A stretch of 64,000 bases of DNA from Mesorhizobium sp. M1C.F.Ca.ET.210.01.1.1 (GCF_004791585.1 NZ_SRUU01000005.1:217236-281235); one strand, 5' to 3'. Shown: positions 29,038-37,440, counted from the stretch's first letter. Made by a program: numbers and translations. Notes: generated from the sequence alone by a model not told the origin.

Positions 29038-29686
29038 GGCCTTCGCTCCTTCTGGACCTTCAAGCAAACGGGCGTTTAGAGCGAACGTTCCGGGATACGT
29101 CTACGGTCGCTATGGAAGTGCGACTGAGGTCTGAAATGGCTTCACCGACCGAAGACGAGTTGTGGTGGTCGCTTTCGATCTGCGCACAGCCGAAGGCGCA
29201 TAGAAAGCCCGCCACGGGGGGAGGGGTGACGGGCTTTTGATGGAGCGCTGTCGTTGCTTGGATATCGTATCGGTGACGCGTGATTCCGGGCCCGGTTCAA
29301 TACATTTTTAAGGAACGGGGCGGGCCAGTCAGCAACCCGACCTGCTCTGGTGGCAATAACGGCGTTCTGACAGGCAGGCCGGGCTACGCTCCGGCCGTTG
29401 AGCATGCTGGTTAGAAGGGCAACTGGAGTCCTGGAAGTTGGAGTCCTGGAAGTCCCTTGTAGGCAGACTCGCAATGCGACTGAAGTCGGAGCGTGGTCTT
29501 TACTCCGGAAAGACCCCATCTTCGACATCGTGAGCGGCGAGACGTTTGATGTGGGATTTTGAGCTACGCAAAGCCCGCCGTCGGAGAGGAGGCGACGGGC
29601 TTTTGCTTGGGGATTGAGCACTGGCAGCCCTTAAAACAAGAGACTGCTTGCGCAGACGAGAGCAATCATCGATCGGCACGGCTGCA
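29038..29686. other. Non-coding stretch with two GCCCG-stem hairpins and a tandem repeat
   Basis: No gene supported; the long minus-strand frame here is low-complexity and reads through both hairpins. Hairpin one: AAAGCCCG (29204-29211) with CGGGCTTTT (29230-29238). Hairpin two: AAAGCCCG (29570-29577) with CGGGCTTTT (29596-29604), loop rich in GGAGAGGAGG. Both end in T4 on the plus strand, so each could close a small RNA. TGGAGTCCTGGAAGT is repeated directly in tandem at 29424-29438 and 29439-29453. The words TGCGACTGA(A/G)GTC recur before each hairpin (29120 and 29466). Confidence 0.5.
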
Positions 29687-29995
29687 TCATGCCTTTAGAG
29701 ACGTCGTGTGGGCGCTGCCCTCCAGAAAAGATTGCCGCCGCAGCGCGAACAAAAAGCCCCGCTCGACATTGGGCGACGAACGGTACCAGGTCAGGGTCGA
29801 CGATGCGATCAGCCTGATGTCTTCTGATCGACAAGCCGCCATGGCTGCGAAGTTGCCGCTGGTGCGTGTACACTGGGAGCATTGACAGGCTATCGGCTCG
29901 GCAAGTTTGCCGGCGATTTCATAGCGCACGCCTCCGCATAGACAACGTCCCGCTGATGCGGACACCTGTTTCACTCCGCGAAGCTCCCTTCGCAC
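29687..29995 (-). pseudogene. Frameshifted, truncated GFA-family (glutathione-dependent formaldehyde-activating-like) protein
   Basis: The N-terminal part is a normal GFA zinc domain: GRCLCGGVRYEIAGK and CQCSQCTRTSGNF supply the zinc cysteines. At RGF the frame slips by one base (an extra T). The shifted frame reads CSRCGGNLFWRAA, the canonical third zinc motif, then hits a stop after a few residues. The C-terminal third of the family is missing. The readable frame instead ends in unrelated residues. Non-functional unless the extra T is a sequencing error. Confidence 0.75.
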
Positions 29996-30000
29996 TGGGG

Positions 30001-30822
30001 CTACGCTGTCTTGGCTGCCTTCGCTTTGGGCTGTCGTTTGATGCCTTCCTTCTCCAGGCTCTTGCGAAGCACCGAAGCGAGATCGACGACGTTCTCTTTT
30101 GGCTGAGGCACGGGCTTGGGTGGTTTCTTGCCCTTGCGCTTGGCATCGATCATGGCGATCAGCGCGTCTTCGTAGGTGTCCTCGAATTTCGATGGATCGA
30201 ACTTGGTCACTTTTTTGTCGATCAGAAGGCTGGCAATTTCGAGCAAATCCTTATCGTATTTCGGTTTTTTCAGGTTGTCGAAAACGCTGCGCTCGGAAAC
30301 CATCTCATTGTTGGTGCGCAGCTCCGTCAGAAGCATTCCCTTTCCAAAGGGCTGGATCACGACCTCTCGGCCACGCTGGTAGAGCACGACGCAAGACCGG
30401 GCCGCGACATGCTTCCTTTTCATTGCCTCACGGAGCACTGTGAATGCCTCGACCGCAGCGCCATCCGCCGGAATGACATAATAGGGCTTTTCGAGGTAGC
30501 GCGTATCGATGTCATCGATCGCGACAAATCCCTCCACCTCAAGCGTGTGTTGCGAAGTTAGCTTCAGCTTTTTGATCTCTTCGGGCTCGATCTCGAGAAA
30601 ATCGCCCTTGTCAGCTTCATAGCCTTTAATCTGATCTTCCGAGGGGACGACATCGCCGGTCTCTTCATCCACGTAGGCGCTCTTGACGGGCAGGCCGTCC
30701 TTCCGGTTGAGGATCTTGAAGTGGACCTTTCCGGCCTCGCTGGTCGCCCCTATGAGCTTGACGCCGCAAGAAACGGACCCGACCTTCAGGAAACCCTTCC
30801 AAACTGCGCGGGGAGCCGCCAA
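30001..30822 (-). CDS. ku: Ku protein for non-homologous end joining
   Basis: 273 residues from a TTG at 30822; another TTG at 30882 would add 20 residues. The N-terminal strand AAPRAVWKGFLKVGSVSCGVKL is the conserved beginning of bacterial Ku. The central ring domain has KAFTVLREAM-like segments and RGREVVIQPFGKGMLL, and the C-terminus is Lys-rich. Ku dimers encircle DNA ends and recruit LigD. A stand-alone ligase lies at 37441-38331 on the same strand; no polymerase or nuclease domain gene is in the window. Confidence 0.93.
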   Translation of the reverse strand: MAAPRAVWKGFLKVGSVSCGVKLIGATSEAGKVHFKILNRKDGLPVKSAYVDEETGDVVPSEDQIKGYEADKGDFLEIEPEEIKKLKLTSQHTLEVEGFVAIDDIDTRYLEKPYYVIPADGAAVEAFTVLREAMKRKHVAARSCVVLYQRGREVVIQPFGKGMLLTELRTNNEMVSERSVFDNLKKPKYDKDLLEIASLLIDKKVTKFDPSKFEDTYEDALIAMIDAKRKGKKPPKPVPQPKENVVDLASVLRKSLEKEGIKRQPKAKAAKTA

Positions 30823-31236
30823 TGTTCCATCCCTGCCATCGTTCCGATCAACAGGAACATTTAGCGACCAGCGTGGTTCCAACTGGCTAACTTTCTTCCC
30901 GAAAATCCTTCAGTGAGGCATGGCTACGCTGACGCGGCTCCGTTGCTGTGATGGCGACCCATCGCCAACCTTGATGCCCTTCATGCCATGAGTCTGGCAT
31001 TGCTAGCAGCTTTATTCAAGGAAATGCTAATATAAGCCGCCGCGGGAACCAAAACTTGCGTCTCTCGTTAGCACTGCCAGCCGGATTGCCTGCCGCCCTC
31101 AAATTCCGGCTGGTGAGTAATATGAGGCCCGTTGCGCCAGCCTTGGCAGCGGGCTTCATATTTTGTAATTGCCAGCTTCTTCGGGATGAGGAATATAGTC
31201 CTCTCCGGTGCGGCGACCCATTTTACGAGGATCGCC
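30823..31236. other. Intergenic region with a hairpin; no gene seen
   Basis: These 414 bases upstream of Ku and of the zinc-ribbon-like gene hold no supported gene. A hairpin with stem GCCCGTTGC/GCAGCGGGC spans about 31127-31154 and matches the recurrent GCCCG type. The promoter of Ku should lie in the first 100 bases. Confidence 0.4.
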
Positions 31237-31512
31237 ATGGCAATGAGGTTTCCTTTCACAGAAGACACGCTCGGCAAGAAGCTCGAAGCTGGCACCGGGC
31301 TTTCTGTCGACTGCCTTACCTGCCGCCGGCACGCGATCCTTGACATAGCCGAGCTGGTGAAACGGCTCGGGCCGGACCAGCGGTGCATGCACCACGACTT
31401 GATCAATGTGCTGTTCTGCCACGAATGCCGGGCCGCCGGCCGGGACGACCGGAACCTGCATTTCACCAACCATGCCAAGACGCCTGATAGGCGGTGGACG
31501 CCTTGCCCCTGA
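31237..31512 (+). CDS. Small protein with two CxxC pairs
   Basis: 91 residues from the ATG at 31237, preceded by ACGAGGATCGCC. Two CxxC pairs (DCLTCRRH and FCHECRAAG) about 35 residues apart could bind one zinc, a rubredoxin/zinc-ribbon arrangement. The middle is helical (LDIAELVKRLGPDQRC). No signal peptide. Not recognised as a named family; possibly nucleic-acid binding. The 43-residue gene at 31595 follows on the same strand. Confidence 0.65.
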   Translation: MAMRFPFTEDTLGKKLEAGTGLSVDCLTCRRHAILDIAELVKRLGPDQRCMHHDLINVLFCHECRAAGRDDRNLHFTNHAKTPDRRWTPCP

Positions 31513-31594
31513 CATGCGCGCAAGCGCCCGCTCAAACGATCGGAACATTAGCGATCCCTGAGGGTTCTCCAGAAGCAACCTTCGAAGGTGGATC

Positions 31595-31726
31595 ATGTCC
31601 GAGTTGACATTCGCGATCGTTCATTATCTGGGGCTGACTGGCAACGATGTGTTAGGGGCCGTCGTCTCGTTAATGGCGGGCCTGCTTCTCTACAACGTCA
31701 TGCGCGAAGATCAGCCAAACCGATAG
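31595..31726 (+). CDS. 43-residue single-TM membrane peptide
   Basis: GAAGGTGG lies five bases before the ATG. The product has a short N-terminal part (MSELTFAIVHYLGLTGN) and one membrane segment (VLGAVVSLMAGLLLYNVM) with a charged end (REDQPNR). It starts 82 bp downstream of the CxxC protein gene on the same strand. Function unknown. Confidence 0.5.
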   Translation: MSELTFAIVHYLGLTGNDVLGAVVSLMAGLLLYNVMREDQPNR

Positions 31727-31890
31727 CGCATGCAGCGGGCCACGCGCAGGCGTCAGAACCCGAGAGGCATATCGCTCGTGTAGCAGCGGCCTTCAGGAAG
31801 CACGCTGGCGTGGCCCGGCCGGCCGGTTGTTTTTGGGGAGCTGCTGGCAATGAAGCGGGCCGTAGCTTTCATGCCGCAAACAAAAAAGAC

Positions 31891-31911
31891 AGCCCGCTGG
31901 CAAGGCGGGTT
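31891..31911 (-). terminator. Rho-independent terminator
   Basis: AGCCCGC (31891-31897) pairs with GCGGGTT (31905-31911). On the minus strand the stem is followed by GTCTTTTTTG, a good T run. It directly follows, and slightly overlaps, the stop of the small gene at 31910-32089. Confidence 0.75.
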
Positions 31912-32089
31912 ATTCTTTGGAAGGCATATCAAGCCCGAGCCGCGCGCGTTCCCTTTGGGCGAAGATTTTGGCATCCGTCCGGGAACCGAACCCCTTGATG
32001 CTTACAGCGCCGTCTTCGATGATGCGCACGTAATGCCTATGTTCAATTTCCTCGATCTCGACCGAGGTCTTCCACTGCTGAGTCTTCAT
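31910..32089 (-). CDS. Small hypothetical protein, 59 aa
   Basis: The ATG at 32089 was preferred to a TTG one codon earlier. The product is alpha/beta in character: an acidic strand region (SVEIEEIEHRHYVRIIEDGAV), then IKGFGSRTDAKIFAQRERARLGL, the pattern of a small beta-beta-alpha domain found in several short rhizobial proteins. No cysteines or membrane segment. It has its own terminator immediately downstream. Function unknown. Confidence 0.65.
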   Translation of the reverse strand: MKTQQWKTSVEIEEIEHRHYVRIIEDGAVSIKGFGSRTDAKIFAQRERARLGLDMPSKE

Positions 32090-32568
32090 CAAGCCCTTGC
32101 CTCCAAGCTTTCCGCCATTCGGATAGTGGCAGAAGCGCTGGTGAAATCAATGTGACCCTCAACATCAATTTCCCTTCATCTTCCCACAACTGGTGGTCCG
32201 GCTGCCATGTGGCCGAGCCTTTTCTTCATGTCGCCCTCCAAACTCGTGGCGTCGCTCCTGGGAATAATGGATAAGGTAAAGATCAACGACCTCTTCACGG
32301 GCAATAAAGACTTGGTCAGGCGGCTGCGATGGGTGGATTCGATCCAGCAAACATCGCCGACGGAGCCGTCCGCCCAACGATCCGCGCCTGGATAGTCGAT
32401 CTGTGTAGCCAACGTTTGCGGGATATCCTTGAACGATGCGATTTTGTATTGATCGACGGCCGCAGCCGTTGCTGGCATTAACATTCTGCCCCGATCACAA
32501 AAGGCGTTTTGCCTATCCGCGATCCGGAAATAGATCCGCAGGCGTGGTTGACAAGTTATGGGGATGGT
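32090..32568. other. Intergenic region, no gene seen
   Basis: No supported gene in these 479 bases. Minus-strand frames here, including one that runs across the HicB-like gene, have poor composition. No hairpin of the local type was seen. Confidence 0.4.
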
Positions 32569-32847
32569 ATGTGCCGATACGTCGGGGTGATCCACAAAGA
32601 GAGCGGCAGCGACTTCGGGCTCTCCTTCCCCGACCTTCCTGGCGTCGTCACGGCCGCCGGGACAATTGCAGAGGTGCGTGAGCTCGCAGGGCGGGCTCTC
32701 GCATTTCACGTCGAAGGGCTATTAGAGGACGGCGAGCCCATTCCGGAGCCGAATTCTCCTGAGCAGTTGATCACCGATCAAGACGTGCTCACAACTATTC
32801 AGGTGCGTCTGAAGGCTGCCAGGCATTTTCCCACGTCGGCCAGCTAG
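32569..32847 (+). CDS. HicB-like antitoxin, apparently C-terminally truncated and without HicA
   Basis: 92 residues from the ATG at 32569. The N-terminal partial RNase H-like fold of HicB is clear (YVGVIHKESGSDFGLSFPDLPG, then a helix AEVRELAGRALAFHVEGL and the turn EDGEPIPEP). HicB proteins of this type are about 130 residues and end in a ribbon-helix-helix; here the chain stops at FPTSAS before that domain. No hicA-like gene is adjacent. It may be an orphan or a decayed antitoxin. Its stop overlaps the convergent gene by 4 bases. Confidence 0.65.
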   Translation: MCRYVGVIHKESGSDFGLSFPDLPGVVTAAGTIAEVRELAGRALAFHVEGLLEDGEPIPEPNSPEQLITDQDVLTTIQVRLKAARHFPTSAS

Positions 32848-33059
32848 CTGACCGTTGCGTGTCCCTCGGCGCCCCGCAGCTTGGTCCCGCCGGTCCCTTC
32901 GCACTCAGAGCACATCACGCTGACCCCAGGACACCTGTGCTGATGTGTCCCTGCCGGGCAGCAGTGGCCGTTGGAACTGCGCCATCTTGGACATTCGAAA
33001 ATCGTGCCGGAGCCGCCGCAGCCCTGGCACTCGCCAATTTCGGGGAAAATCAAACCCAT
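32844..33059 (-). CDS. Small protein with two CxxCxGxG-type motifs
   Basis: 71 residues from the ATG at 33059. ECQGCGGSG near the N-terminus and CSECEGTGG near the C-terminus are DnaJ-type zinc motifs, with two more cysteines between (FECPRW, HCCPAG, HRCPGV). It looks like a free-standing zinc-binding module with no J domain. Such cysteine motifs occur in several unrelated families. It ends tail-to-tail with the HicB-like gene. Function unknown. Confidence 0.55.
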   Translation of the reverse strand: MGLIFPEIGECQGCGGSGTIFECPRWRSSNGHCCPAGTHQHRCPGVSVMCSECEGTGGTKLRGAEGHATVS

Positions 33060-33418
33060 TTTGCCCAACCCTGCGGCGTCGCAACGCCGCTACCCCATTC
33101 AACTCGGCGGAGCCCAACCGCCGTCTCCTGACATTACCATACGGCAATTAAGGCTTTTCTAAAACGCCAAATGCGCGCGAACATCATTCGCCGGCGAATA
33201 TTCCACACGCTATGAAGGGCATCACATTGCCCGATGCGGAGGCACCAACCCTCTTGCGTATCGCGCGGTCTTTCCTGTTTGGCGACCATGCTCTTCAACA
33301 GCCGGGAAACCATGACTCACTTCGTGAGTGGGGTCTGCCGCTGTTTGGCCGCAATACGACCGCACTTGGCGCAATCGCCCCCGTTTTCAGTCCCTGGGGC
33401 TTCAGAGGAGTTCTAGAG
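33060..33418. other. Intergenic region, no gene seen
   Basis: No supported gene in these 359 bases. The last 20 bases hold AGAGGAG, the ribosome-binding site of the lipoprotein gene. Confidence 0.4.
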
Positions 33419-33736
33419 ATGATCATCAAGAAAGCCATTCTGGCCGTGCTCATGACCGCCGCCCTTGCCGGCTGCGAGACGCAGACCGAAGGCCAGCAGC
33501 GGGCCACCTCCGGCGCGCTGATCGGCGGCGCCGGTGGCGCGCTGGTCGGCCAGGCCATCGGCGGCAATACCAAGAGCACGGTGATCGGCGCCGCGAGCGG
33601 CGCGTTGCTCGGCGCCGTCGTCGGCTCGGCCACGACCCCGCAGCGCCGTGGCGAGCAGCTCTGCCGCTACCAGGACCGTTACGGCCGCGTCTACACCGCG
33701 CCCTGCGACGACCGCTATTACAACGGCGATTATTGA
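33419..33736 (+). CDS. Glycine-zipper lipoprotein
   Basis: 105 residues from the ATG at 33419 (AGAGGAGTTCTAGAG upstream); the frame is open earlier but without a start signal. A lipoprotein signal ends in the lipobox LAGC (Cys about residue 18). The middle is a glycine zipper (GALIGGAGGALVGQAIGG and GAASGALLGAVVGSA), and the tail is polar and aromatic (CRYQDRYGRVY). This is the YMGG/OsmB-like type of small outer-membrane lipoprotein. High G+C codon use like the core genome. Confidence 0.85.
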   Translation: MIIKKAILAVLMTAALAGCETQTEGQQRATSGALIGGAGGALVGQAIGGNTKSTVIGAASGALLGAVVGSATTPQRRGEQLCRYQDRYGRVYTAPCDDRYYNGDY

Positions 33737-33842
33737 TCTCTAAGACGCACGAGACGGCGCTTCGGCGCCGTTTCTTCCGTCATGCTTTTGTACTCTTTTC
33801 GATATAGAACCATTTTGGCGAGGGGCTGCGGAGGAGGTCGAT

Positions 33843-34457
33843 GTGACCACCAGCCTTGCCGGCGCGCTGAAAACTCGTGGGAAGCAAGCCCTAAAACGGC
33901 TGATCGGCTACGATAGCCGCAACTGGTTGCGCATCCGCCAGATCGAAGCCTTCACAACGTTTCTCGAAGCGGCTAACCGCAAGTCGCGCGACGTGATCGA
34001 AATCTCGCCCGGCTGGAATCGCTATTGGCGGGCCATGTGCCCGAACTACCGCTCGGTCGATTTCCCCGACTTCGACATCTGCCGCGACCGCACCGAGGAG
34101 CAGTATTCCATCGTCATCGCCGACCAGGTGCTGGAGCATGTGCAGCGACCGCTGGCGGCCGCCGCCAACATCCACGCCATGACCAGGCCCGGCGGCTGGG
34201 CTATGGTGGCCACGCCCTTCTTGTTCCGGGTGCATGCCCGCCCGCACGACTATAGCCGCTGGACGCCGGCGGGGCTGAAGCAGGTGATGGTCGAAGGCGG
34301 CTTCGCCGAGGACGACGTGCAAGCCTTCGGTTGGGGCAATAAGGCCTGCGCCAAGGCGCATATCGGTGGTCCGGTGCGGGCCTACGGGCTGTGGCGGGAT
34401 CTGAGCAACGAGGAGGAATATCCGCTGATGGTGTGGACGTTCGCAAGGAAGGTGTGA
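33843..34457 (+). CDS. Class I SAM-dependent methyltransferase
   Basis: 204 residues from a GTG at 33843, with GGAGG nine bases upstream. SAM-binding elements are VIEISPGWNRYW (motif I, unusual in lacking GxGxG), the acidic strand SVDFPDFDICRD, and SIVIADQVLEHVQRPL (motif IV/post region typical of Methyltransf_11). RPGGWAMVATPFLFRVH is the following strand and loop. The substrate is unknown; similar proteins occur near cell-surface polysaccharide genes. Stand-alone here. Confidence 0.8.
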   Translation: MTTSLAGALKTRGKQALKRLIGYDSRNWLRIRQIEAFTTFLEAANRKSRDVIEISPGWNRYWRAMCPNYRSVDFPDFDICRDRTEEQYSIVIADQVLEHVQRPLAAAANIHAMTRPGGWAMVATPFLFRVHARPHDYSRWTPAGLKQVMVEGGFAEDDVQAFGWGNKACAKAHIGGPVRAYGLWRDLSNEEEYPLMVWTFARKV

Positions 34458-34509
34458 ATGAGGCCGTGCCGAACGCAACAATTGTCACACGCGAGGTCGC
34501 GAGTGCCCG

Positions 34510-34635
34510 TCATCCGGCGATGACGGGCTTGCCATCAATCCATTTCCAGCGCCTGGTGGTGGTCCGTTCGTGCCACATCATCATTACGACTTCCCTTTCT
34601 GTGATTGCCGTCTGGCAGGAACAGGTGTGCCCGTC
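34510..34635 (-). pseudogene. Remnant of a small Cys-motif gene, paralogue of 38627-38809
   Basis: Reading the minus strand with one frame change gives CSCQTAITEREVVMMMWHERT followed by DHHQALEMD. This lines up with GCGQPVDRRDLRQVIWHE and DHKPLEMDG of the intact gene at 38627-38809. The zinc cysteines are partly lost and a one-base shift lies between WHERT and the C-terminal part. It is a decayed copy. Confidence 0.45.
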
Positions 34636-34650
34636 CGCTCGTTGACTGCC

Positions 34651-34854
34651 ATGCCGTCGACCCTGATACGCAAAACAGAATACGATCCGGATAGAAAGGT
34701 TCTCTTCGTCTGGTTCGTCGCCAGCGGCCAACGCTATGAATTCGAGGATGTGCCGCCGGAGATTTTTGCCGCATTCCGATCGGCCTTCGCCAAGGGTCGC
34801 TACTTCAACAATCACATTCGCAACCGTTTTCGCTACAAGCGGCACAATACGTGA
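34651..34854 (+). CDS. KTSC domain protein
   Basis: 67 residues from the ATG at 34651. The KTSC fold is seen as YDPDRKVLFVWFVASGQRYEFEDVPPE (two strands), then FAAFRSAFAKGRYFNNHIRNRF, with the usual YxxVP and GxYFN positions. The family is named for its Lys-Thr-Ser-Cys motif; here the C-terminus is YKRHNT, so the final motif is changed. Members are tied to nucleic-acid metabolism by context only. No operon partner. Confidence 0.8.
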   Translation: MPSTLIRKTEYDPDRKVLFVWFVASGQRYEFEDVPPEIFAAFRSAFAKGRYFNNHIRNRFRYKRHNT

Positions 34855-35137
34855 AACCTATTGCCTCCAACTGAAGCGGCTGTGGCCAGGAGCCGCACGC
34901 CGTCTGCGGCGAGGCCACAAAGACCAGTTGTCGGGACACGCTCTCCCAACGGAGAGCGAGCTATCGGCTAGCCTCGGAACACTCGCCATTGATCGAACCG
35001 ACTGTCGGACCTGTCCAAGACCTCTCCCGCCCGGGAGGCTGCTCCTATGCTTGGAGCAAGATGCCTTCATAGTGCACCAACAATCGGTCGCAGTCCCATG
35101 CCCGTTCTTCTCCGCTCCACGATGTGGAAGTGACTGT

Positions 35138-35332
35138 CTAGCCTACCTGCTCAAGCTCTTCCGCCAGTTGGTCGGGATCGTCGACACCAGCCCGAAAAGG
35201 CTCATCACTCTGATTGCGATACGTACGTTCGCGTTCTTCTTTACACTTGATACGATGCTTCTCGCAGTAATCGTTCAAAGCTTTTGTGAGAACGCTGAGC
35301 TGGACGGAATCCGCAATTCCATATGGCAACAT
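35138..35332 (-). CDS. Small hypothetical protein, 64 aa
   Basis: The ATG at 35332 is preceded by GGGAGGCAGGC, the best ribosome-binding site in the region; five more residues would come from an ATG at 35347. The product is helical and charged (ADSVQLSVLTKALNDYCEKHRIKC, then acidic DDPDQLAEELEQVG). The pattern of an N-terminal helix with Cys-x-x-His and a C-terminal acidic helix recurs in short rhizobial proteins, but I do not know a family name. Confidence 0.6.
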   Translation of the reverse strand: MLPYGIADSVQLSVLTKALNDYCEKHRIKCKEERERTYRNQSDEPFRAGVDDPDQLAEELEQVG

Positions 35333-35826
35333 GCCTGCCTCCCTCATCGGGGCGAAGCATGGACCGCTTCCAAGCGTCCGCGTGCTCCTACTTCGGTACG
35401 GACAACTTGATGAAGATACGCCCAAAAGGTCGGCTTCGAGTCAATTTGGTGCGACTGAAGTCCGATGGAAAGCCCGTCGTCGAGATGGAAACGGCGACGG
35501 GCTGTCTGCTTGGGTTTAGACGACCTTGGTGGGGGGTATGGTCGTCTAGCTGGATAATCGCGAGGGCGGAATTCGGTTCCGAACAATTTTAGCTTTGGTC
35601 CGTCAAATCTATATCGCCAAGTGATGAGACCGACCGCCGGGTTGAGCCTGCGAGCCTGGCCGATCCTTCAAAGTTAGCGTCAATCTTATTCATGCTGATC
35701 ATCTATTGCTAACATGGAAGCGCATCAGGCTCGTAGGCAATGTGTGAAAATGCGCCTTACTTGCTGCGGTAAGCCTCGCCTTAACGGCCGCAACGCAGTG
35801 AGGCTGCGACGCGTCGCGAGCTCCTC
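35333..35826. other. Non-coding region with a GCCCG-stem hairpin
   Basis: No gene supported in these 494 bases. A perfect 9-bp stem, AGCCCGTCG (35471-35479) with CGACGGGCT (35495-35503), has the loop TCGAGATGGAAACGG. As at 29120 and 29466, the words TGCGACTGAAGTC precede it (35452-35464). There is no T run, so it is not a classical terminator. Confidence 0.45.
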
Positions 35827-36150
35827 TCATTGCCGAGCTGCCGATCGCTCTTCTTCGATCTCTTCCGGTTCCTTGTCGTCGATCTCGGTAACGTCGTCGC
35901 TTGCTGAGCTGGTGGCCCGGATGAGTTCATCCAGCTTCGCCTGCAAGGCTTGCGTGTCGCGATGCTCCGCCCGCTGGATAAAGAGCGTCATTGCCCAGGT
36001 TACTAGCGTAGCGACGCCGTGCCAGTCGAAAGTGTCACGTTCGAAGACGATCCAGCTGACTGTGAAAGCTGCGAGGATCAGAAAGGCCCATGGCCGGGAA
36101 GTGAAGACCCCGCCTAGAGTCAGGGCCTCTCGAAACGCGTGTTTGACCAT
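35827..36150 (-). CDS. Low-affinity iron permease-like small membrane protein
   Basis: 107 residues from the ATG at 36150 (two GTG codons precede it in frame). An amphipathic N-terminus is followed by two membrane segments (WAFLILAAFTVSWIVFE and GVATLVTWAMTLFIQRAE). The tail HRDTQALQAKLDELIRA and DDKEPEEIEEER is diagnostic of the small bacterial 'low affinity iron permease' family (Fet4-related fragment). Iron transport is the family name, not shown for such short proteins. Stand-alone; ends facing the non-coding region. Confidence 0.85.
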   Translation of the reverse strand: MVKHAFREALTLGGVFTSRPWAFLILAAFTVSWIVFERDTFDWHGVATLVTWAMTLFIQRAEHRDTQALQAKLDELIRATSSASDDVTEIDDKEPEEIEEERSAARQ

Positions 36151-36228
36151 CACCACGAACGTGGAGCGCGGCTAGCGAGTTCCTTCTTCCTGGCGGCCTA
36201 GAAGGTCAAGACTTGCGCACGCGGCCGG

Positions 36229-36617
36229 GCCTATATCGAGGACCGCGCTGAAATTGCTCGGCGCCTGACGTATATCGGCGCAAGATCCGCACTGTAAAAC
36301 GGTAGGCGTTGATGCTCCGATCTGCATCGCCCCTCTAGCGGGCCAATTCCACGCTTTGAGCCTTGCATCGCCGACAGGGGCGGACTTTTCATCTGGCAAT
36401 CATTTCCTTCACGAAACCGCGGGGCTAGGTGGCACTGTGAAGTATCAAGACGGCAACTCAACCGTCGTCAAATTCTCAATTCCTTGAAGGCTCGGGCAAG
36501 GCGACTTGTCCGTTCTCAAGAAGCCCTTTCGTCAAAAGGACCTCATAGAGAGCATTTTGCAGTGCTCAAGCGATTGGCAGCAGCTGCTTAAGCCGCGGGC
36601 CGCACCAGACTCCCGGT
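36229..36617 (+). pseudogene. Decayed kinase 5' region fused to a response-regulator C-terminus
   Basis: Bases 36229-36516 align along their length with 57520-57836, the leader and first codons of the large kinase gene (shared blocks include GGCCTATATCGAG, CGTCGTCAAATTCTCAATTC and GGCGACTT..CCGTTC). Several small indels have removed the start and frame. At about 36510 the match stops and the frame reads VLKKPFRQKDLIESILQ, the end of a CheY-type receiver domain with its KP(F) motif. This looks like one large deletion joining the front of a kinase gene to the end of a response-regulator gene. Confidence 0.7.
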
Positions 36618-36951
36618 ATGGCCAAGGGCAGGATCAATATCGGCGACGAAGTCGGGACGATCGCGACCGTGCGCCGACGCGTCACCGAAGATCGGATTAG
36701 CGTGTCAATCCTTACGGAATTCCCTTCACTCGATCATCGACAAGACGTCGACGGTCAAGAAAGGCCAGTCGATCGAGCTGACAGGCGATGTCACCCATAT
36801 CGACGGGGATCTGGGCACGGTGAACTTGGGGCCTGCCAGTGACGGTGAACATGGACACCCTCAGGCTCGTGACATCATTCGTGCCACCCAAGCGGAAGGC
36901 ACGGACATAAGCTATCCGCCGGCTAAGGGTGTCGGTTTGCCGGATGCTTGA
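36618..36951 (+). pseudogene. Frameshifted conserved small protein
   Basis: The ATG reads MAKGRINIGDEVGTIATVRR and so on to VSI, then the frame must shift near 36715 to continue as HSIIDKTSTVKKGQSIEL, then THIDGDLGTVNLG. Together they make a plausible beta-rich protein of the OB-fold type. A single indel separates the two halves. The second part runs to a TGA at 36949. A hairpin AAGGCGG/CCGCCTT follows at 36951-36974. Confidence 0.6.
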
Positions 36952-36992
36952 AGGCGGGCCACACGGTCCGCCTTCGCGACTGGTTTGAACGC

Positions 36993-37280
36993 CTAGCCAC
37001 CCATCTTCTTGGCCATTGCGCAGAAATCGGCATGCGACTTGTTGATCGTAGCATCGCCGCAGTCTTTCAACACCGCGGTACGTTCGTCGGGTTTCATCGC
37101 CATCCACGCGGTTTTGAAATCCGCTTCCGACTTCAATGTTTTCATGCCGGCATCGGTGAAGAACGGCGACATCTTCGCCGGATCATCGAGCGCGGACGTT
37201 CCGGCAGCGGAACCGGCCATGGCAACACCACCCATCATGGCGAGCGCGATTGCGCCCATACTGAGCATTTTCACGGTCAT
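36993..37280 (-). CDS. Small secreted protein with two cysteines
   Basis: 95 residues. Sec signal peptide MTVKMLSMGAIALAMMGGVAMA (cleavage about 22). The mature part has DDPAKMSPFFTDAGMKTLKS, a Trp helix (FKTAWMAMKPDERTAVLKDC) and a second Cys in DFCAMAKKMGG, so one disulfide is possible. Periplasmic. GGAGGTATTCCG lies before the ATG. No family recognised. Convergent with the frameshifted gene upstream. Confidence 0.72.
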   Translation of the reverse strand: MTVKMLSMGAIALAMMGGVAMAGSAAGTSALDDPAKMSPFFTDAGMKTLKSEADFKTAWMAMKPDERTAVLKDCGDATINKSHADFCAMAKKMGG

Positions 37281-37440
37281 CGGAATACCTCCCTATATTG
37301 TACGACACGTGACCGAAAAAACGTCCAGCTGCCAAGCTCGGTTCCGGCGCCGGGGAGAGGTTTTTACAATCGCCAACGGAAGGTGCGACTGTCGGGGCTC
37401 CGGGAGGTTCGCAACCGGGAAATGAGGCTGCGAACAGCCT

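Noticed and set aside
29142..29621. 159-codon minus-strand frame
   Set aside because: It reads through two hairpins and a tandem repeat, with low-complexity Arg/Pro/Ser composition and no start signal.
32176..32709. 177-codon minus-strand frame over the HicB-like gene
   Set aside because: The plus strand has a recognisable HicB fold; the minus frame has no family features.
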